Assembly (NCBI GenBank): GCA_965652025.1
Contig: CBFGTM010000014.1
Location: 1 to 64,000 of the forward strand
Source of the DNA: CAVVWJ01 sp965652025
GTDB taxonomy: Bacteria; Gemmatimonadota; Gemmatimonadetes; Gemmatimonadales; GWC2-71-9
Length of the DNA stretch: 64,000 bases
Reading direction: 5' to 3'
Shown here: piece after piece, positions 25,151 to 33,602 of the stretch
Position numbering within the stretch: position 1 is the stretch's first letter
How the letters are laid out: every line of letters starts with the position of its first letter
Position numbers and translations under genes: made by a program
Notes under the pieces: model-generated
What the model was told of the DNA's origin: nothing
Seen by the model: the letters and a program-made list of their open reading frames with translations, nothing else
Database searches by the model: none

Positions 25151-25375
25151 ATGGCGACGCTGCGTTGGACGACAGACCGCATGGATCAACTGGAGCGGGC
25201 CGCTCGTGATGGGCTCCGGGTCGCACTTACGCGGCGTGGCACCGAGTACGTGGTAGTAGCACAGCGGGTCACCTCTATCAACCAGCATGATGCCCTGATC
25301 GGATGGCTTCCCATGACCGGCGAGGAGCTCACGTTCCGGCTGGATGAGATGGAGAGCTTCCAGGTGATCGAGTGA
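25151..25375 (+). CDS. Small hypothetical protein
   Basis: The 74 residues start MATLRWTTDRMDQLERAARDGLRVALTRRG and continue as beta strands (EYVVVAQRVTSINQHDALIGWLP, EELTFRLDEMESFQVIE). It reads like a small alpha+beta domain with an SH3-like or WYL-like fold. No family is recognised with confidence. The stop overlaps the GTG of the RNase H-like gene by four bases, so the two are likely co-translated, perhaps with this protein as an accessory nucleic-acid-binding unit (inference from the pairing only). Confidence 0.7.
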   Translation: MATLRWTTDRMDQLERAARDGLRVALTRRGTEYVVVAQRVTSINQHDALIGWLPMTGEELTFRLDEMESFQVIE

Positions 25376-25989
25376 GCCGAGTTGCCATCGTGCACCTGGA
25401 CGAGAGCTGTCTCGGGAACGGGCGGGAAGGCGAGAATCCAGGGGGCGCCGGTGGCTTGATCGAGGCTCGGAGTGGCCGGCGCGTTCAGCGACGTGACTTT
25501 TATATCGCTTTACCAGCCACCACCAACAATCGGATGGCCCTACTCGGCGCCACCATCGCTCTGCGGCTGCTCGCCGCCAAAGGCAATCGCCTGCGAGTCC
25601 TTATGGTCTCCGACTCCGAGTATCTGGTAAAAGGAATGCGAGAGTGGGTGTCCGGCTGGGCCGCCCGAGGCTGGACTCGGAAGACCGGACCAATCGAGAA
25701 CCTGGCGCTATGGCAGGATCTGGCGCAGGCGGTGCGCTTGCACGAGGTGCAGTGGACTTGGGTGCGCGGGCACGCCAAGCATCCAAAGAACGAGTACGCG
25801 GACTGGCTCGCGGTAACCGCCGCCAGGGAGCAGAAGAGCTCGGATGGTGCTGTCCAATCGGAATTTCTGGAGTGGCTTGCTGGAAGACAGGCCAAAGGGG
25901 CGTATGCCGGTTATGAGCCGGACGCAGAGTTCGAGCGGCTGGAGCAGCGCATTGCTGCGGGAGAGAGTTTCGCGCTGGCGGAGAGTTAG
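25372..25989 (+). CDS. Ribonuclease HI-like protein with an altered active site
   Basis: The GTG at 25372 gives 205 residues with the RNase HI fold. AIVHLDESCLGNG carries the first Asp, VLMVSDSEYLVKGMREWVSGWAARGW the third acidic residue, and WVRGHAKHPKNEYADWLA the last Asp and the His. The second acidic position, normally the Glu of NNRMEL, reads NNRMALLGA, so that catalytic Glu is an Ala. A C-terminal extension of about 50 residues follows. It may be inactive, use another acidic residue (Glu next to the first Asp), or have a nucleic-acid-binding role. It is coupled to the small gene before it. Confidence 0.8.
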   Translation: MSRVAIVHLDESCLGNGREGENPGGAGGLIEARSGRRVQRRDFYIALPATTNNRMALLGATIALRLLAAKGNRLRVLMVSDSEYLVKGMREWVSGWAARGWTRKTGPIENLALWQDLAQAVRLHEVQWTWVRGHAKHPKNEYADWLAVTAAREQKSSDGAVQSEFLEWLAGRQAKGAYAGYEPDAEFERLEQRIAAGESFALAES

Positions 25990-26001
25990 TGGAATGAGGC
26001 C

Positions 26002-26655
26002 TTGATCGATCTGCAGCGCTTCTTCGTACAGCTGGTCCGCAACGTCGCCGCCGAGGACAGCACTCGACTGCGGAAGCCACTCCTTCTGGGGGACATCCGC
26101 AATTCCATTCTTCCCTACCGCGGCAACCGGCGAGCCCTCGGTCTGGAGAGCAGCGAAGATTACGAGTGGGTGCTCCTGCGGCTCTGCGCCGGCGAGGGTG
26201 GGTTCGCCCGAACCGGGCCCGACGACGTAGCCGACGACTTCCGGAACGAGGTTGGCACGCCAAATCCTGACCTGACCGTGGTTCAGCGGCATGAGAACGC
26301 AGTCGTGCATCTCGATCCGGGCGCAGTGGCGAAGGCCCTGGATCGGAACGCCGAGCTGGCCTTTGCCCCCCCACGAGCCGACCTCTCAGTCGACGGCGCA
26401 GCAGCCAGTCGCCCCCAAGGGCAAGCGCCCGGTTCGCGAGCCTCGTCCAGCCACTCCAGCGCGAGAGATGAGGCTTCGACCACCGGTTCACGCTGCCGCC
26501 GTTGTGGCATCACCCTGCCAGCCCGACGATCGGTGAATTTCTGCCCGGGGTGCGGTCAAAACCTGTCCCGCCCACGATGTGCATCCTGCGAGGCTGAACT
26601 GGAGCCTACCTGGCGGCATTGCGTCAATTGCGGGGCTACGGTCGATGCCAAGTAG
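26002..26655 (+). CDS. Protein with double C-terminal zinc ribbon
   Basis: The TTG at 26002, twelve bases after the RNase H-like stop, begins 217 residues. The first 100 form an unrecognised alpha/beta domain (MIDLQRFFVQLVRNVAAEDSTRL, EDYEWVLLRLCAGEGGFARTGPDDV). A disordered Ser/Ala/Pro linker follows. The last 55 residues hold two zinc ribbons: CRRCG with CPGCG, and CASCE with CVNCG, the double-zinc-ribbon type seen in many bacterial regulatory proteins. The ribbons could mediate protein or nucleic-acid contacts. It is probably in one unit with the two preceding genes. The TTG start is not certain. Confidence 0.7.
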   Translation: MIDLQRFFVQLVRNVAAEDSTRLRKPLLLGDIRNSILPYRGNRRALGLESSEDYEWVLLRLCAGEGGFARTGPDDVADDFRNEVGTPNPDLTVVQRHENAVVHLDPGAVAKALDRNAELAFAPPRADLSVDGAAASRPQGQAPGSRASSSHSSARDEASTTGSRCRRCGITLPARRSVNFCPGCGQNLSRPRCASCEAELEPTWRHCVNCGATVDAK

Positions 26656-26706
26656 GGCCCACAACTTGCAAATCATCGAGACATCCCCCGGTTCCAAGGT
26701 CATGAG

Positions 26707-27666
26707 ATGTCTCGATCCGCGATTATTGCCGCATGGTTCGCGGTGGGCCTGGCTTCATCTCCGCATATCCAGGGCCTTGCTGCGCAGACCCCCGACGAGA
26801 ACTCGAACGTACTGGTTGTAGATCACGACTTCAGCGCTGCTGGAGAGTACGTTCGCGTGTTCCTTCAGGAAGGCCAGGTGTACCGGGCCGAGCTCAGCTC
26901 TCCTGACCTGACGCTGCAGATACGCGGGCTGGTCGATGGGGTGATTCGGCCAACTCAGCTACCTCGGGTCTACCCTTTCCTGACATCGGATACCCCGAGC
27001 GGCACGTCTGTCGCTGAGATCTACCCCGAGATCGACGCCGAATACGAGATTCGTGTCATCGCGCTTTCAGGTCAGCATCTGGCCAGCCGGTTGCGACTCT
27101 ACCGGGACGTCAGGGCCTCGAGCCGCCGACAAGAGGTGCGCAATACACCAGGTTGGGAAATGGGGATCGAGCTGGCCGGAGGCTGGCACAGCGGGTACTT
27201 CCAAAGCAGCGCGCCAGCTCCGTTGGGAACCAGTCCACCAGGGGGCACCGATGTCGAGGGCTGCTTCTCGGCTCGCGGTGCACGGGGCAGGTCCCGTGTG
27301 GGCCTCTGCGTTGTGGGTCTCAGCTACCAGTCGCAGGAGGGAGCGAGGAGCATTCTATGGATTTACACCGAACCGCGCGTTCGGCTACTGGGCCGGAGCC
27401 AACCGGGGCAGTCCAGTTGGGATCTCGGCGCTTCATTCCGGTTCGGGCTGGGTATGATCTCAGCTGCCTCGGAAACGCCGGTAACCCTCGCTCCGGGGGC
27501 TTACGTCGCTCGGCACATTCGCAGGAACGCCAACGGCGGTGGCTGGAGCTTTCAGCTGTCCTACGCCCGTCCCTCATATCTCGGATTCGGCAAGCCGTTC
27601 GGTGTGATAGGAAACGTGCACCCCTCCAGCAATCGGGTTGCGCTTGGAGTAGCCTGGTATCAATAG
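26707..27666 (+). CDS. Exported protein with probable outer-membrane barrel
   Basis: This 319-residue protein has a signal peptide ending near IQGLAAQT. A first domain (about 30-140) is beta-rich, reminiscent of bacterial pre-peptidase C-terminal-type jelly rolls (VDHDFSAAGEYVRVFLQEGQ, ESPDLTLQI-like strands). The second half alternates strands (GWEMGIELAGGWHSGYFQ, SWDLGASFRFGLGMISA, GWSFQLSYARPSYLGF) and ends in GVAWYQ, consistent with a small outer-membrane barrel. I cannot assign a function. The gene stands alone between the zinc-ribbon gene and the thiolase operon. Confidence 0.75.
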   Translation: MSRSAIIAAWFAVGLASSPHIQGLAAQTPDENSNVLVVDHDFSAAGEYVRVFLQEGQVYRAELSSPDLTLQIRGLVDGVIRPTQLPRVYPFLTSDTPSGTSVAEIYPEIDAEYEIRVIALSGQHLASRLRLYRDVRASSRRQEVRNTPGWEMGIELAGGWHSGYFQSSAPAPLGTSPPGGTDVEGCFSARGARGRSRVGLCVVGLSYQSQEGARSILWIYTEPRVRLLGRSQPGQSSWDLGASFRFGLGMISAASETPVTLAPGAYVARHIRRNANGGGWSFQLSYARPSYLGFGKPFGVIGNVHPSSNRVALGVAWYQ

Positions 27667-27678
27667 CTTAGTGTTTGC

Positions 27679-27707
27679 TTGAAAGTGTCCCAGGCTCAGG
27701 GTGATAT
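27679..27707 (+). promoter_or_regulatory. Possible promoter of the thiolase operon
   Basis: TTGAAA (27679-27684) and TGATAT (27702-27707) are 17 bases apart, 52 bases before the thiolase ATG. The -35 is good and the -10 weak. It is the only AT-rich pair in this gap. Confidence 0.35.
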
Positions 27708-27758
27708 TTGCGTATCCCCAATGTTCCGCACACCCAGTTCCCGCCGGAGTAGCGCTCC

Positions 27759-28970
27759 ATGACCGCTTCCGTCCCTGCCCGCGAGATTGTCTTCCTATCC
27801 GGCGCCCGCACCGGTTTCGGGACCTTCGGCGGCACCTTGAAGGATTTCTCCGCTACGGACTTGGGCGTCTTCGCAGGCCAGGCAGCGCTCGCCCGAAGCG
27901 GCGTGGACCCCGGTGAAGTGGATCACGTCGTATTCGGGAACGTGCTCCAGACCTCGGCCGATGCGATCTATCTGGCCCGCCACGTGGGCTTGCGTACCGG
28001 CCTTCCGACAGAAACGCCGGCGGTGACAGTAAACCGGTTGTGTGGCTCCGGCTTCGAGGCGGTGGTCCAGGCCGGCCAGCAGATCGTAATGGGTGAATCA
28101 GAAGTGGTCCTGGCCGGTGGGACGGAGTCCATGAGCCAGGCGCCTCACGTCGTTCGAGGCGCCCGATGGGGCCTTCGTCTGGGCCCCGCCGCGCCGCTGG
28201 AGGACAGCCTGTGGGAGGCGCTGAGAGATCCCAGCTGTGGGCTCTCCATGGCGGAGACCGCCGAGAAGTTGGCCGAGCAGTATCGGATCAGCCGCCACTC
28301 GGTCGATTGCTATGCCGCCCGAAGCCAGGCCTGTGCCGCTGAGGCCTGGAAAAGCGGTGCCTTCCAGGATGAGGTCATACCGGTTCCGGTGCAGAACCGA
28401 AAGACCAAACAGACGGAGAGTTGGGCCGCCGACGAGCACCTGCGCCCCAGCACCACCCTGGAGGGTCTGGCCAAGCTACCACCTTACTTTAAGAAGGATG
28501 GAGTGGTGACAGCCGGAAACGCCTCCGGGATCTGCGATGGTGCCGCAGCCCTGGTGCTGGCGAGCTCCCGTTTCGCCGCCGAGCGGAAGCTCCGTCCACT
28601 GGGCCGGCTGATCGCATGGGCCAGCGCCGGAGTCGATCCCAGCATCATGGGGATCGGTCCAGCTCCGGCCGCGCGTAAGGCGCTATCCCGAGCGGGGCTC
28701 AAGCTCGAGGACATGGATCTGGTCGAGGTGAACGAAGCCTTCGCCGCGCAGTACCTGGCCGTAGAGCAGGAGCTCGGGCTCGATCGAGAGCGCACCAACG
28801 TCGACGGCGGAGCCATTGCCATTGGCCATCCGCTCGGCGCCAGTGGTGCCCGCATCACTCTGCATCTGCTGCACGCCCTGCGGCGCCGCGGCGGCAGATA
28901 TGGCTTGGGCAGCGCCTGTATCGGTGGCGGTCAAGGAGCAGCGGTAGTCGTAGAAGCCTTTTCCAGCTGA
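27759..28970 (+). CDS. Acetyl-CoA acetyltransferase (thiolase II)
   Basis: This 403-residue thiolase has the nucleophilic Cys95 in VNRLCGSGF, NEAFAAQ (substrate-binding loop), His357 in GHPLGASGAR and the general-acid Cys387 in SACIGGGQG. It condenses two acetyl-CoA to acetoacetyl-CoA, or cleaves 3-ketoacyl-CoA. Three genes downstream on the same strand is a 3-hydroxyacyl-CoA dehydrogenase, the next step, so short-chain acyl-CoA metabolism (beta-oxidation, or butyrate/polyhydroxyalkanoate precursors) is likely. Length and motifs are typical; atoB or phaA cannot be told apart here. Confidence 0.95.
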   Translation: MTASVPAREIVFLSGARTGFGTFGGTLKDFSATDLGVFAGQAALARSGVDPGEVDHVVFGNVLQTSADAIYLARHVGLRTGLPTETPAVTVNRLCGSGFEAVVQAGQQIVMGESEVVLAGGTESMSQAPHVVRGARWGLRLGPAAPLEDSLWEALRDPSCGLSMAETAEKLAEQYRISRHSVDCYAARSQACAAEAWKSGAFQDEVIPVPVQNRKTKQTESWAADEHLRPSTTLEGLAKLPPYFKKDGVVTAGNASGICDGAAALVLASSRFAAERKLRPLGRLIAWASAGVDPSIMGIGPAPAARKALSRAGLKLEDMDLVEVNEAFAAQYLAVEQELGLDRERTNVDGGAIAIGHPLGASGARITLHLLHALRRRGGRYGLGSACIGGGQGAAVVVEAFSS

Positions 28971-28972
28971 GA

Positions 28973-29845
28973 GTGATCCCTATGGACTTTGCCATTCCCG
29001 CCCTCGCCATCGCGGTGCTCTATTCGTTCATGAGCATGCGAGTGCTGCGTCAGTACGAGCGCGGCGTCGCGTTTTTCCTGGGCAGATTTTGGGGCACTAA
29101 GGGGCCCGGACTCATTTTTCTGCCGGCCGGCTTCGCCAGCCAGAAGCGAGTCTCCCTCCGAATCGTCGCCATGGATATCCCACCCCAGGACGTGATCACC
29201 CGGGACAACGTGTCCGTGAAGGTGAACGCCGTGCTGTACATGCGGGTGAGCGATCCGTCCAAGGCCGTGTTGGAAATCGAGGATTATCTCTACGCTACCA
29301 GCCAGTTGGCCCAGACCACGTTGCGGTCGGTGCTGGGCGAGGTCGAGCTGGATGAGCTTTTGTCCGACCGGGAGAAGATCAACGCCGTGCTCAAGAAGAT
29401 CATCGATGAGCGGACCGATATGTGGGGCATCGAGGTCTCTGCGGTGGAGGTCAAGGATGTCGATCTTCCCGACCAGATGAAGCGCGCCATGGCCCGCCAG
29501 GCGGAAGCCGAACGGGAGCGGCGGGCCAAGGTGATCGCCGCCCAGGGGGAGCTGCAGGCTTCGGAGACGCTGGCCCAGGCCGCCCGAACCCTGGCTCGAG
29601 AGCCCAGCGCGCTCCAGCTGCGGTACCTTCAGACGGTCACCGAGATCGCTGCCGAGAACAATTCCACCACGATCTTTCCGATTCCCATGGAGCTTTTCCG
29701 CCCCTTTCTCACCGCGGCCGCGGGTACCGCGCCTCGGACCGAGGGCTCAGCCGAGCCCCCTGGCCCCGCCCTGCCAGCTTCGGATATCTCTTCCTTAATG
29801 TCCCAGCTCCGAATCCAGGCGGCCAAGGCCCCCAAGCAGGAGTAG
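28973..29845 (+). CDS. Slipin/stomatin-like SPFH protein
   Basis: A GTG at 28973 or, nine bases later, an ATG at 28982 (MDFAIPALAIAVLYSF) gives about 290 residues. There is one N-terminal membrane hairpin, then an SPFH domain (about 25-200) with QYERGVAFFLGRFWGTKGPGL, DVITRDNVSVKVNAVLYMRV and SQLAQTTLRSVLGEVELDELL, followed by a coiled-coil tail (MARQAEAERERRAKVIAAQGELQASETL) and a Pro/Ala linker. Slipins assemble on inner-membrane microdomains. No NfeD partner gene is adjacent, unlike many slipin operons. It begins two bases after the thiolase stop, so it is in the same unit. Confidence 0.9.
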   Translation: MIPMDFAIPALAIAVLYSFMSMRVLRQYERGVAFFLGRFWGTKGPGLIFLPAGFASQKRVSLRIVAMDIPPQDVITRDNVSVKVNAVLYMRVSDPSKAVLEIEDYLYATSQLAQTTLRSVLGEVELDELLSDREKINAVLKKIIDERTDMWGIEVSAVEVKDVDLPDQMKRAMARQAEAERERRAKVIAAQGELQASETLAQAARTLAREPSALQLRYLQTVTEIAAENNSTTIFPIPMELFRPFLTAAAGTAPRTEGSAEPPGPALPASDISSLMSQLRIQAAKAPKQE

Positions 29846-29846
29846 T

Positions 29847-30677
29847 ATGAGCGAGGCTGTACCGGCTCGGGTCGATCGCCAGGCTTTGGAGCGGATCATC
29901 AAGCGCGCGGCAGAGCTGCAGACGGCGGAGCGAGAAATTGGGGATACGCTCACGTCCGACGAGCTGATCTCACTCGGCCGCGAGGTCGGCATCCCAGTGC
30001 GGTACCTCCAGCAGGCTTTGCTGGAGGAGCGCGCCCGGTCGGGGCAGGCGGGGACACCGGGCATTCTGGATCGGGTGGCTGGGCCGGGTGAGGTGACCGC
30101 ACAGCGGGTGGTGTCGCTCGACGCCGAGATGGTGGAGCAGGAGCTGATTCGCTGGATGGAGCACAACGAGCTGTTCTGCATTCAGCGGCAGCAGGCAGGG
30201 CGGATCACCTGGGAGCCGCTCAGTGGATTTCAGGCTGCCATCCGCCGGTCTGCGGCGGCGTTGGGAGCCGGCAAGCGTCCCTTCATGCTCTCGCGGGCTG
30301 CAACCGTAACCGCCGCCATCCTTCCCCTCGAGTCCGGCTATTCCCATGTGACCCTGGTAGCCGACACCCGCAAGGTGCGTAACGAGTATCTCGCCAGCAG
30401 TAGCGCCATCACGGGAGCGGGAGCCGTCAGCACCGCGACCATGGTTGCTCTGGGCGCGCTGCTTCCGGTTGCTCTGGTGCCACTCCCGTTGGCCCTGGGA
30501 GTGAGCTACGCCGTGTTCCGGCGGTATCAGCCCACTGTAGCGCGAATTCAGCTGGGGCTGGAGCGGGCCCTGGACTCGCTGGAAAAGGGCCGGGGGAGAG
30601 CATCGAGTCAGCTGAGTGAGCGAGCGGGACTCATGGGCCTCCTGGCCGACGAGCTCCGCCGGGCGCTGAAACCGTGA
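29847..30677 (+). CDS. Membrane-associated protein of unknown function
   Basis: This 276-residue protein begins one base after the slipin stop. An N-terminal helical domain (VDRQALERIIKRAAELQTAEREIGDTLTSDELISLGREVGIPVRYLQQALLEE) looks like a small helical bundle that recognises a partner. A middle alpha/beta part follows, then a double membrane-spanning hairpin at about 185-225 (ITGAGAVSTATMVALGALLPVALVPLPLALGVSYAVF) and a basic helical tail. The domain order is unfamiliar to me. Placement between a slipin and a dehydrogenase suggests membrane localisation alongside the slipin. Confidence 0.75.
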   Translation: MSEAVPARVDRQALERIIKRAAELQTAEREIGDTLTSDELISLGREVGIPVRYLQQALLEERARSGQAGTPGILDRVAGPGEVTAQRVVSLDAEMVEQELIRWMEHNELFCIQRQQAGRITWEPLSGFQAAIRRSAAALGAGKRPFMLSRAATVTAAILPLESGYSHVTLVADTRKVRNEYLASSSAITGAGAVSTATMVALGALLPVALVPLPLALGVSYAVFRRYQPTVARIQLGLERALDSLEKGRGRASSQLSERAGLMGLLADELRRALKP

Positions 30678-30708
30678 CGGAGCCAGCCGCCGACAACCCA
30701 GGAATCCA

Positions 30709-31602
30709 ATGACGATCAGAAAAGTGGGCGTGCTCGGCTGTGGTCTCATGGGCAGCGGCATCGCCCAGGCAGCGTCTAGCGCGGGCTTCACCACCCTGGC
30801 TCGGGATGTGGGTGAGCCGATGCTGGCCAAGGGTCGCGCGGGGATCCTCAAGTCACTCGACCGCCTGGTGGAAAAGGGAAAGCTCACTGCGGCGGATCGG
30901 GATGCCTCTACCGGCAGGCTGAGCTTTACCACCGAGCTCGACGACCTTCGGGAGTGCGACATCATCATCGAGGCCGTCACCGAGGACCTCGACCTGAAGA
31001 ATCAGCTCTGGCGCGATCTGGACCCGATTTGTCCGCCGACGACGATCTTCGCGTCCAACACCAGCAGCCTCACCATCGCCGCGATGGCCGTCGCCACCAC
31101 CCGCGCAGACCGCTTCGTTGGGCTGCACTTCTTCAATCCCGTGCCCCTCATGCAGCTGGTGGAGGTGGTGCGCACCGTCACCACCAGCCAGGACACCTTC
31201 GACCGCGCCTACGCCTTTGCCCGGAAGCTGGGAAAGGTGCCAGTCGCCGCCAACGACAGCCCCGGGTTCATCGTGAACCTACTACTGGTGCCTTATCTCC
31301 TGGATGCCGCCCGGGCGCTGGAACGGGGGGTCGCGTCGACCGAAGATCTCGACCGCGCCATGCAGCTGGGCTGCGGCCATCCGATGGGGCCACTCACCCT
31401 GCTGGACTACATCGGGCTGGATACCGTGGTCCGTATTGCCGAGATCATGTTCGACGCGTACCGGGAGCCGCGCTATGCCGCTCCCCCGCTTCTCCAGCGG
31501 ATGGTGATTGCCGGCTTCCACGGCCGCAAGAATGGCCGGGGGTTTTATGATTACTCGGTCGATCCACCAGCCCCCTCCAACTTAGGGCTGGGGAAAGGGT
31601 GA
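30709..31602 (+). CDS. 3-hydroxybutyryl-CoA dehydrogenase
   Basis: The 297 residues have the Rossmann dinucleotide site GVLGCGLMGSGIAQ at the N-terminus and NAD contacts in FASNTSSLTI. The catalytic His lies in RFVGLHFFNPVPLM, and NDSPGFIVN precedes the helical dimer domain (QLGCGHPMGPLTLLDYIGLD). It converts 3-hydroxyacyl-CoA to 3-ketoacyl-CoA with NAD+, and so pairs with the thiolase at the start of this operon. No enoyl-CoA hydratase is nearby. Its stop codon lies inside a perfect inverted repeat. Confidence 0.94.
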   Translation: MTIRKVGVLGCGLMGSGIAQAASSAGFTTLARDVGEPMLAKGRAGILKSLDRLVEKGKLTAADRDASTGRLSFTTELDDLRECDIIIEAVTEDLDLKNQLWRDLDPICPPTTIFASNTSSLTIAAMAVATTRADRFVGLHFFNPVPLMQLVEVVRTVTTSQDTFDRAYAFARKLGKVPVAANDSPGFIVNLLLVPYLLDAARALERGVASTEDLDRAMQLGCGHPMGPLTLLDYIGLDTVVRIAEIMFDAYREPRYAAPPLLQRMVIAGFHGRKNGRGFYDYSVDPPAPSNLGLGKG

Positions 31603-31620
31603 ACAGTCAACTGTTCACCC
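31597..31620 (+). repeat. Perfect 11-base inverted repeat over the dehydrogenase stop
   Basis: GGGTGAACAGT (31597-31607) and ACTGTTCACCC (31610-31620) pair perfectly across CA. The TGA stop is inside the left arm. Downstream (to about 31635) related words (CTCACCGTTCAC) continue. No run of T follows, so it could be a hairpin that protects the mRNA end or a remnant of a dispersed intergenic repeat rather than a rho-independent terminator. Confidence 0.65.
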
Positions 31621-31647
31621 CTCACCGTTCACGCTGTCGGAGAAACT

Positions 31648-32256
31648 ATGCTCGGCTACGACTGGCCTCGTGTCCACGCTGCCCTCAACGACCTTCCCAC
31701 GGCGCTCCTGCTCGTAGCCGTCTTGTTCGACCTGGCTGCGCTGGCGACCAAGCGGGAGGGGTACCGGCTGGTCAGCTTTTGGACTCTGATGGTGGGGGCG
31801 GTTGGAGGAGCGGCCGCCGTACTCTCCGGGCTCCAGGCCGAGGAGCACATCGAGCATGGAGAGGCGGTACACCGGGTCATGGAGACCCACGAGAAGCTGG
31901 CACTGATCACACTCGGAGTCTTTGCAGCCCTGGCCCTGTGGCGAATCGTGCGGGAGCGGCGCATGGGCCAGGGAGAGCGCGTTCTCGTCCTGCTGCTTTC
32001 CCTGGGAGGCCTCGGTATCCTCTTCGTCACCGCCAATTATGGAGGACGGCTGATCTTCGAGCACGCCGCCGCCATTCCGAGCCGGGTCCTCCAGACCGAG
32101 CTGCATGAGCGCACCGAGGGCCACCAGCACGGCGGCGGCGAACCCGCTGAGTCGCCGATGCGGGACACCACGGCTCCGGCCCCTGCCGGTCACGTCGATC
32201 CACCCGGAACACCACCACACACCCATCCACCTGGCACTCCGCCGCACAAGGATTGA
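31648..32256 (+). CDS. DUF2231-type membrane protein
   Basis: The 202 residues have four membrane helices (about 14-32, 42-64, 82-100, 110-135), with histidines placed as in DUF2231 proteins: HAALNDLPTALLLVAVLFDLAAL at the start, EHIEHGEAVHRVMETHEKLAL in the middle and NYGGRLIFEHA near the end. Some members bind haem. The tail has a GHQHGGGEP element and repeated PPGTPPHTH/PPGTPPHK, a potential metal-binding histidine tail. It shares its end with the next lipoprotein gene. Confidence 0.82.
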   Translation: MLGYDWPRVHAALNDLPTALLLVAVLFDLAALATKREGYRLVSFWTLMVGAVGGAAAVLSGLQAEEHIEHGEAVHRVMETHEKLALITLGVFAALALWRIVRERRMGQGERVLVLLLSLGGLGILFVTANYGGRLIFEHAAAIPSRVLQTELHERTEGHQHGGGEPAESPMRDTTAPAPAGHVDPPGTPPHTHPPGTPPHKD

Positions 32257-32258
32257 TC

Positions 32259-32768
32259 GTGCGGCGAAGTCATCTGCTCCTGGTCTGGCTGGTCGCTTGC
32301 CAGCCCAACACCTCCCGACCCAGTTTCGCTCCACTGCCGGACGCCGCCGGCACCGAGGTCCGCCTGCCGGTTCGCGACGCCACTCGCCACCTGGCTGAGG
32401 ACCTGAAGGCGAGCGCCATTCCGATCCGGAAGGTCATGATCCGGGATGGGTATCTGGAGAGCGGCTGGTTTTCTGCCCAGACTGGCCGTCCTACCTCTGC
32501 CCGGCCTCTCGGGCCTGGCACCGTTCGGGTCAGAGCCTGGGCCGATCCCACGCGGCCGGGCAGTAGCCTGCTCTCAGTCGAGACATCCTACCGTCCGGCG
32601 GTGGATCCCTCACTGCCGGAGCGGGAGCTGGACCGGCAGGTCCCCGGCGATCATCCGGTGGCTCGGAAAGTCAGTGATGTTCTGAAGAAGATGGTCGAAC
32701 GCTACGGGGGGCCGCCTTCTCCGAGTCAGCCCCCCGCGACACCCGCCGCAAGCCCCAGCGATCAGTAG
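32259..32768 (+). CDS. Small lipoprotein, function unknown
   Basis: The GTG at 32259 (a TTG two codons earlier is possible) gives 169 residues starting MRRSHLLLVWLVACQPN, with a lipobox Cys. A compact alpha/beta domain follows (ATRHLAEDLKASAIPIRKVMIRDGYLESGWF, TVRVRAWADPTRPGSSLLSVETSYRPA) and the tail is Pro/Ser-rich. The start falls just behind the stop of the DUF2231 gene. The core resembles small outer-membrane lipoproteins that contain a BON/BamC-like fold, but I would not insist on it. Confidence 0.72.
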   Translation: MRRSHLLLVWLVACQPNTSRPSFAPLPDAAGTEVRLPVRDATRHLAEDLKASAIPIRKVMIRDGYLESGWFSAQTGRPTSARPLGPGTVRVRAWADPTRPGSSLLSVETSYRPAVDPSLPERELDRQVPGDHPVARKVSDVLKKMVERYGGPPSPSQPPATPAASPSDQ

Positions 32769-32780
32769 CTCAGGCGAAGC

Positions 32781-33575
32781 TCACAGCACGTAGGCCTGTA
32801 CCCACCGCTCCAGCTGGCCGAGGTCGAGCGAAGCGTCCTTGCAGGGGCCGGAGGGGAGTGTCATGGTCAGGCCCAGCACCGGGATCTTTCCGGCGACGTC
32901 GTGCAGGCCGCTTACCATGTCGCGCTCACAAGCCACCGCCACGACTGCCCGAGGCCGCCGCTCCCGAATGACTCGCCGGGCCAGCTGCCCGCGAGTGGCG
33001 ACGAAGACCGGGACCCCGTACTTCCCCGCAATTCCCAGCACCCCGTCGAGCGTCACCTTGGAGAGGCAGCGGGGAATCAGGAGCAGCAGCTCTCCCTGAC
33101 CCACCTTTCGGCGCCGCATCATCGCGAGCGCGTTATATACCTTGACCGCGGCGTTCTCCACCCAATCACGCCGGCCGAAGCGGGCAGCCACCTGGGAAGT
33201 CAGCCGCATCAAGCGCAGGAACGGGCCCCGCTCCCCGAGCTGCTCCGGCAGCAGGGGGCGCTCGAGCTGGTGAGAGAGAAAGAGCAGACCCCACCAGACC
33301 CATACCAGGGCGCCGGCCAGCAGCAGCCCGGTCCAGAGAACGACCGGAGCCCGATGGTAAAGCGCACCGAGCCTGGGCGAGAGCAGAAACAGGCCCAACG
33401 CCACGACTCCGAGCAGAATGACCAGGGTGGCGGCCGACCAGGCAAAGAAGAGGGCCGGTGGCGAGTCGTAGTTGCCCGAATTGGGAAGGGGCCGGCCATC
33501 CCACTCGTCCCACTCGTGTCCGAGTCGGCGATCCACGTCGATGTGAATCAGTTGAGCGCGGGGATGCTCAGCCAT
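32781..33575 (-). CDS. DUF116-family membrane protein
   Basis: The ATG at 33575 gives 264 residues. A longer in-frame reading to 33944 runs across the divergent oxidase gene and is not supported. Two membrane helices (about 40-65, 75-98) precede a cytoplasmic alpha/beta domain containing LLLIPRCLSK, GVLGIAGKYGVPVFVATRGQLARRVI and RRPRAVVAVACERDMVSGL, the arrangement of DUF116 proteins, including the Cys residues. DUF116 proteins are of unknown function; the Cys pattern suggests a metal or redox role. Confidence 0.85.
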   Translation of the reverse strand: MAEHPRAQLIHIDVDRRLGHEWDEWDGRPLPNSGNYDSPPALFFAWSAATLVILLGVVALGLFLLSPRLGALYHRAPVVLWTGLLLAGALVWVWWGLLFLSHQLERPLLPEQLGERGPFLRLMRLTSQVAARFGRRDWVENAAVKVYNALAMMRRRKVGQGELLLLIPRCLSKVTLDGVLGIAGKYGVPVFVATRGQLARRVIRERRPRAVVAVACERDMVSGLHDVAGKIPVLGLTMTLPSGPCKDASLDLGQLERWVQAYVL

Positions 33576-33602
33576 AGGCCAGAAGATAGTTACCTTAGGG
33601 CC

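Noticed and set aside
32901..33602. 5' extension of the FAD oxidase reading
   Set aside because: It runs antisense to the DUF116 gene; the ATG at 33603 opens the recognisable domain.
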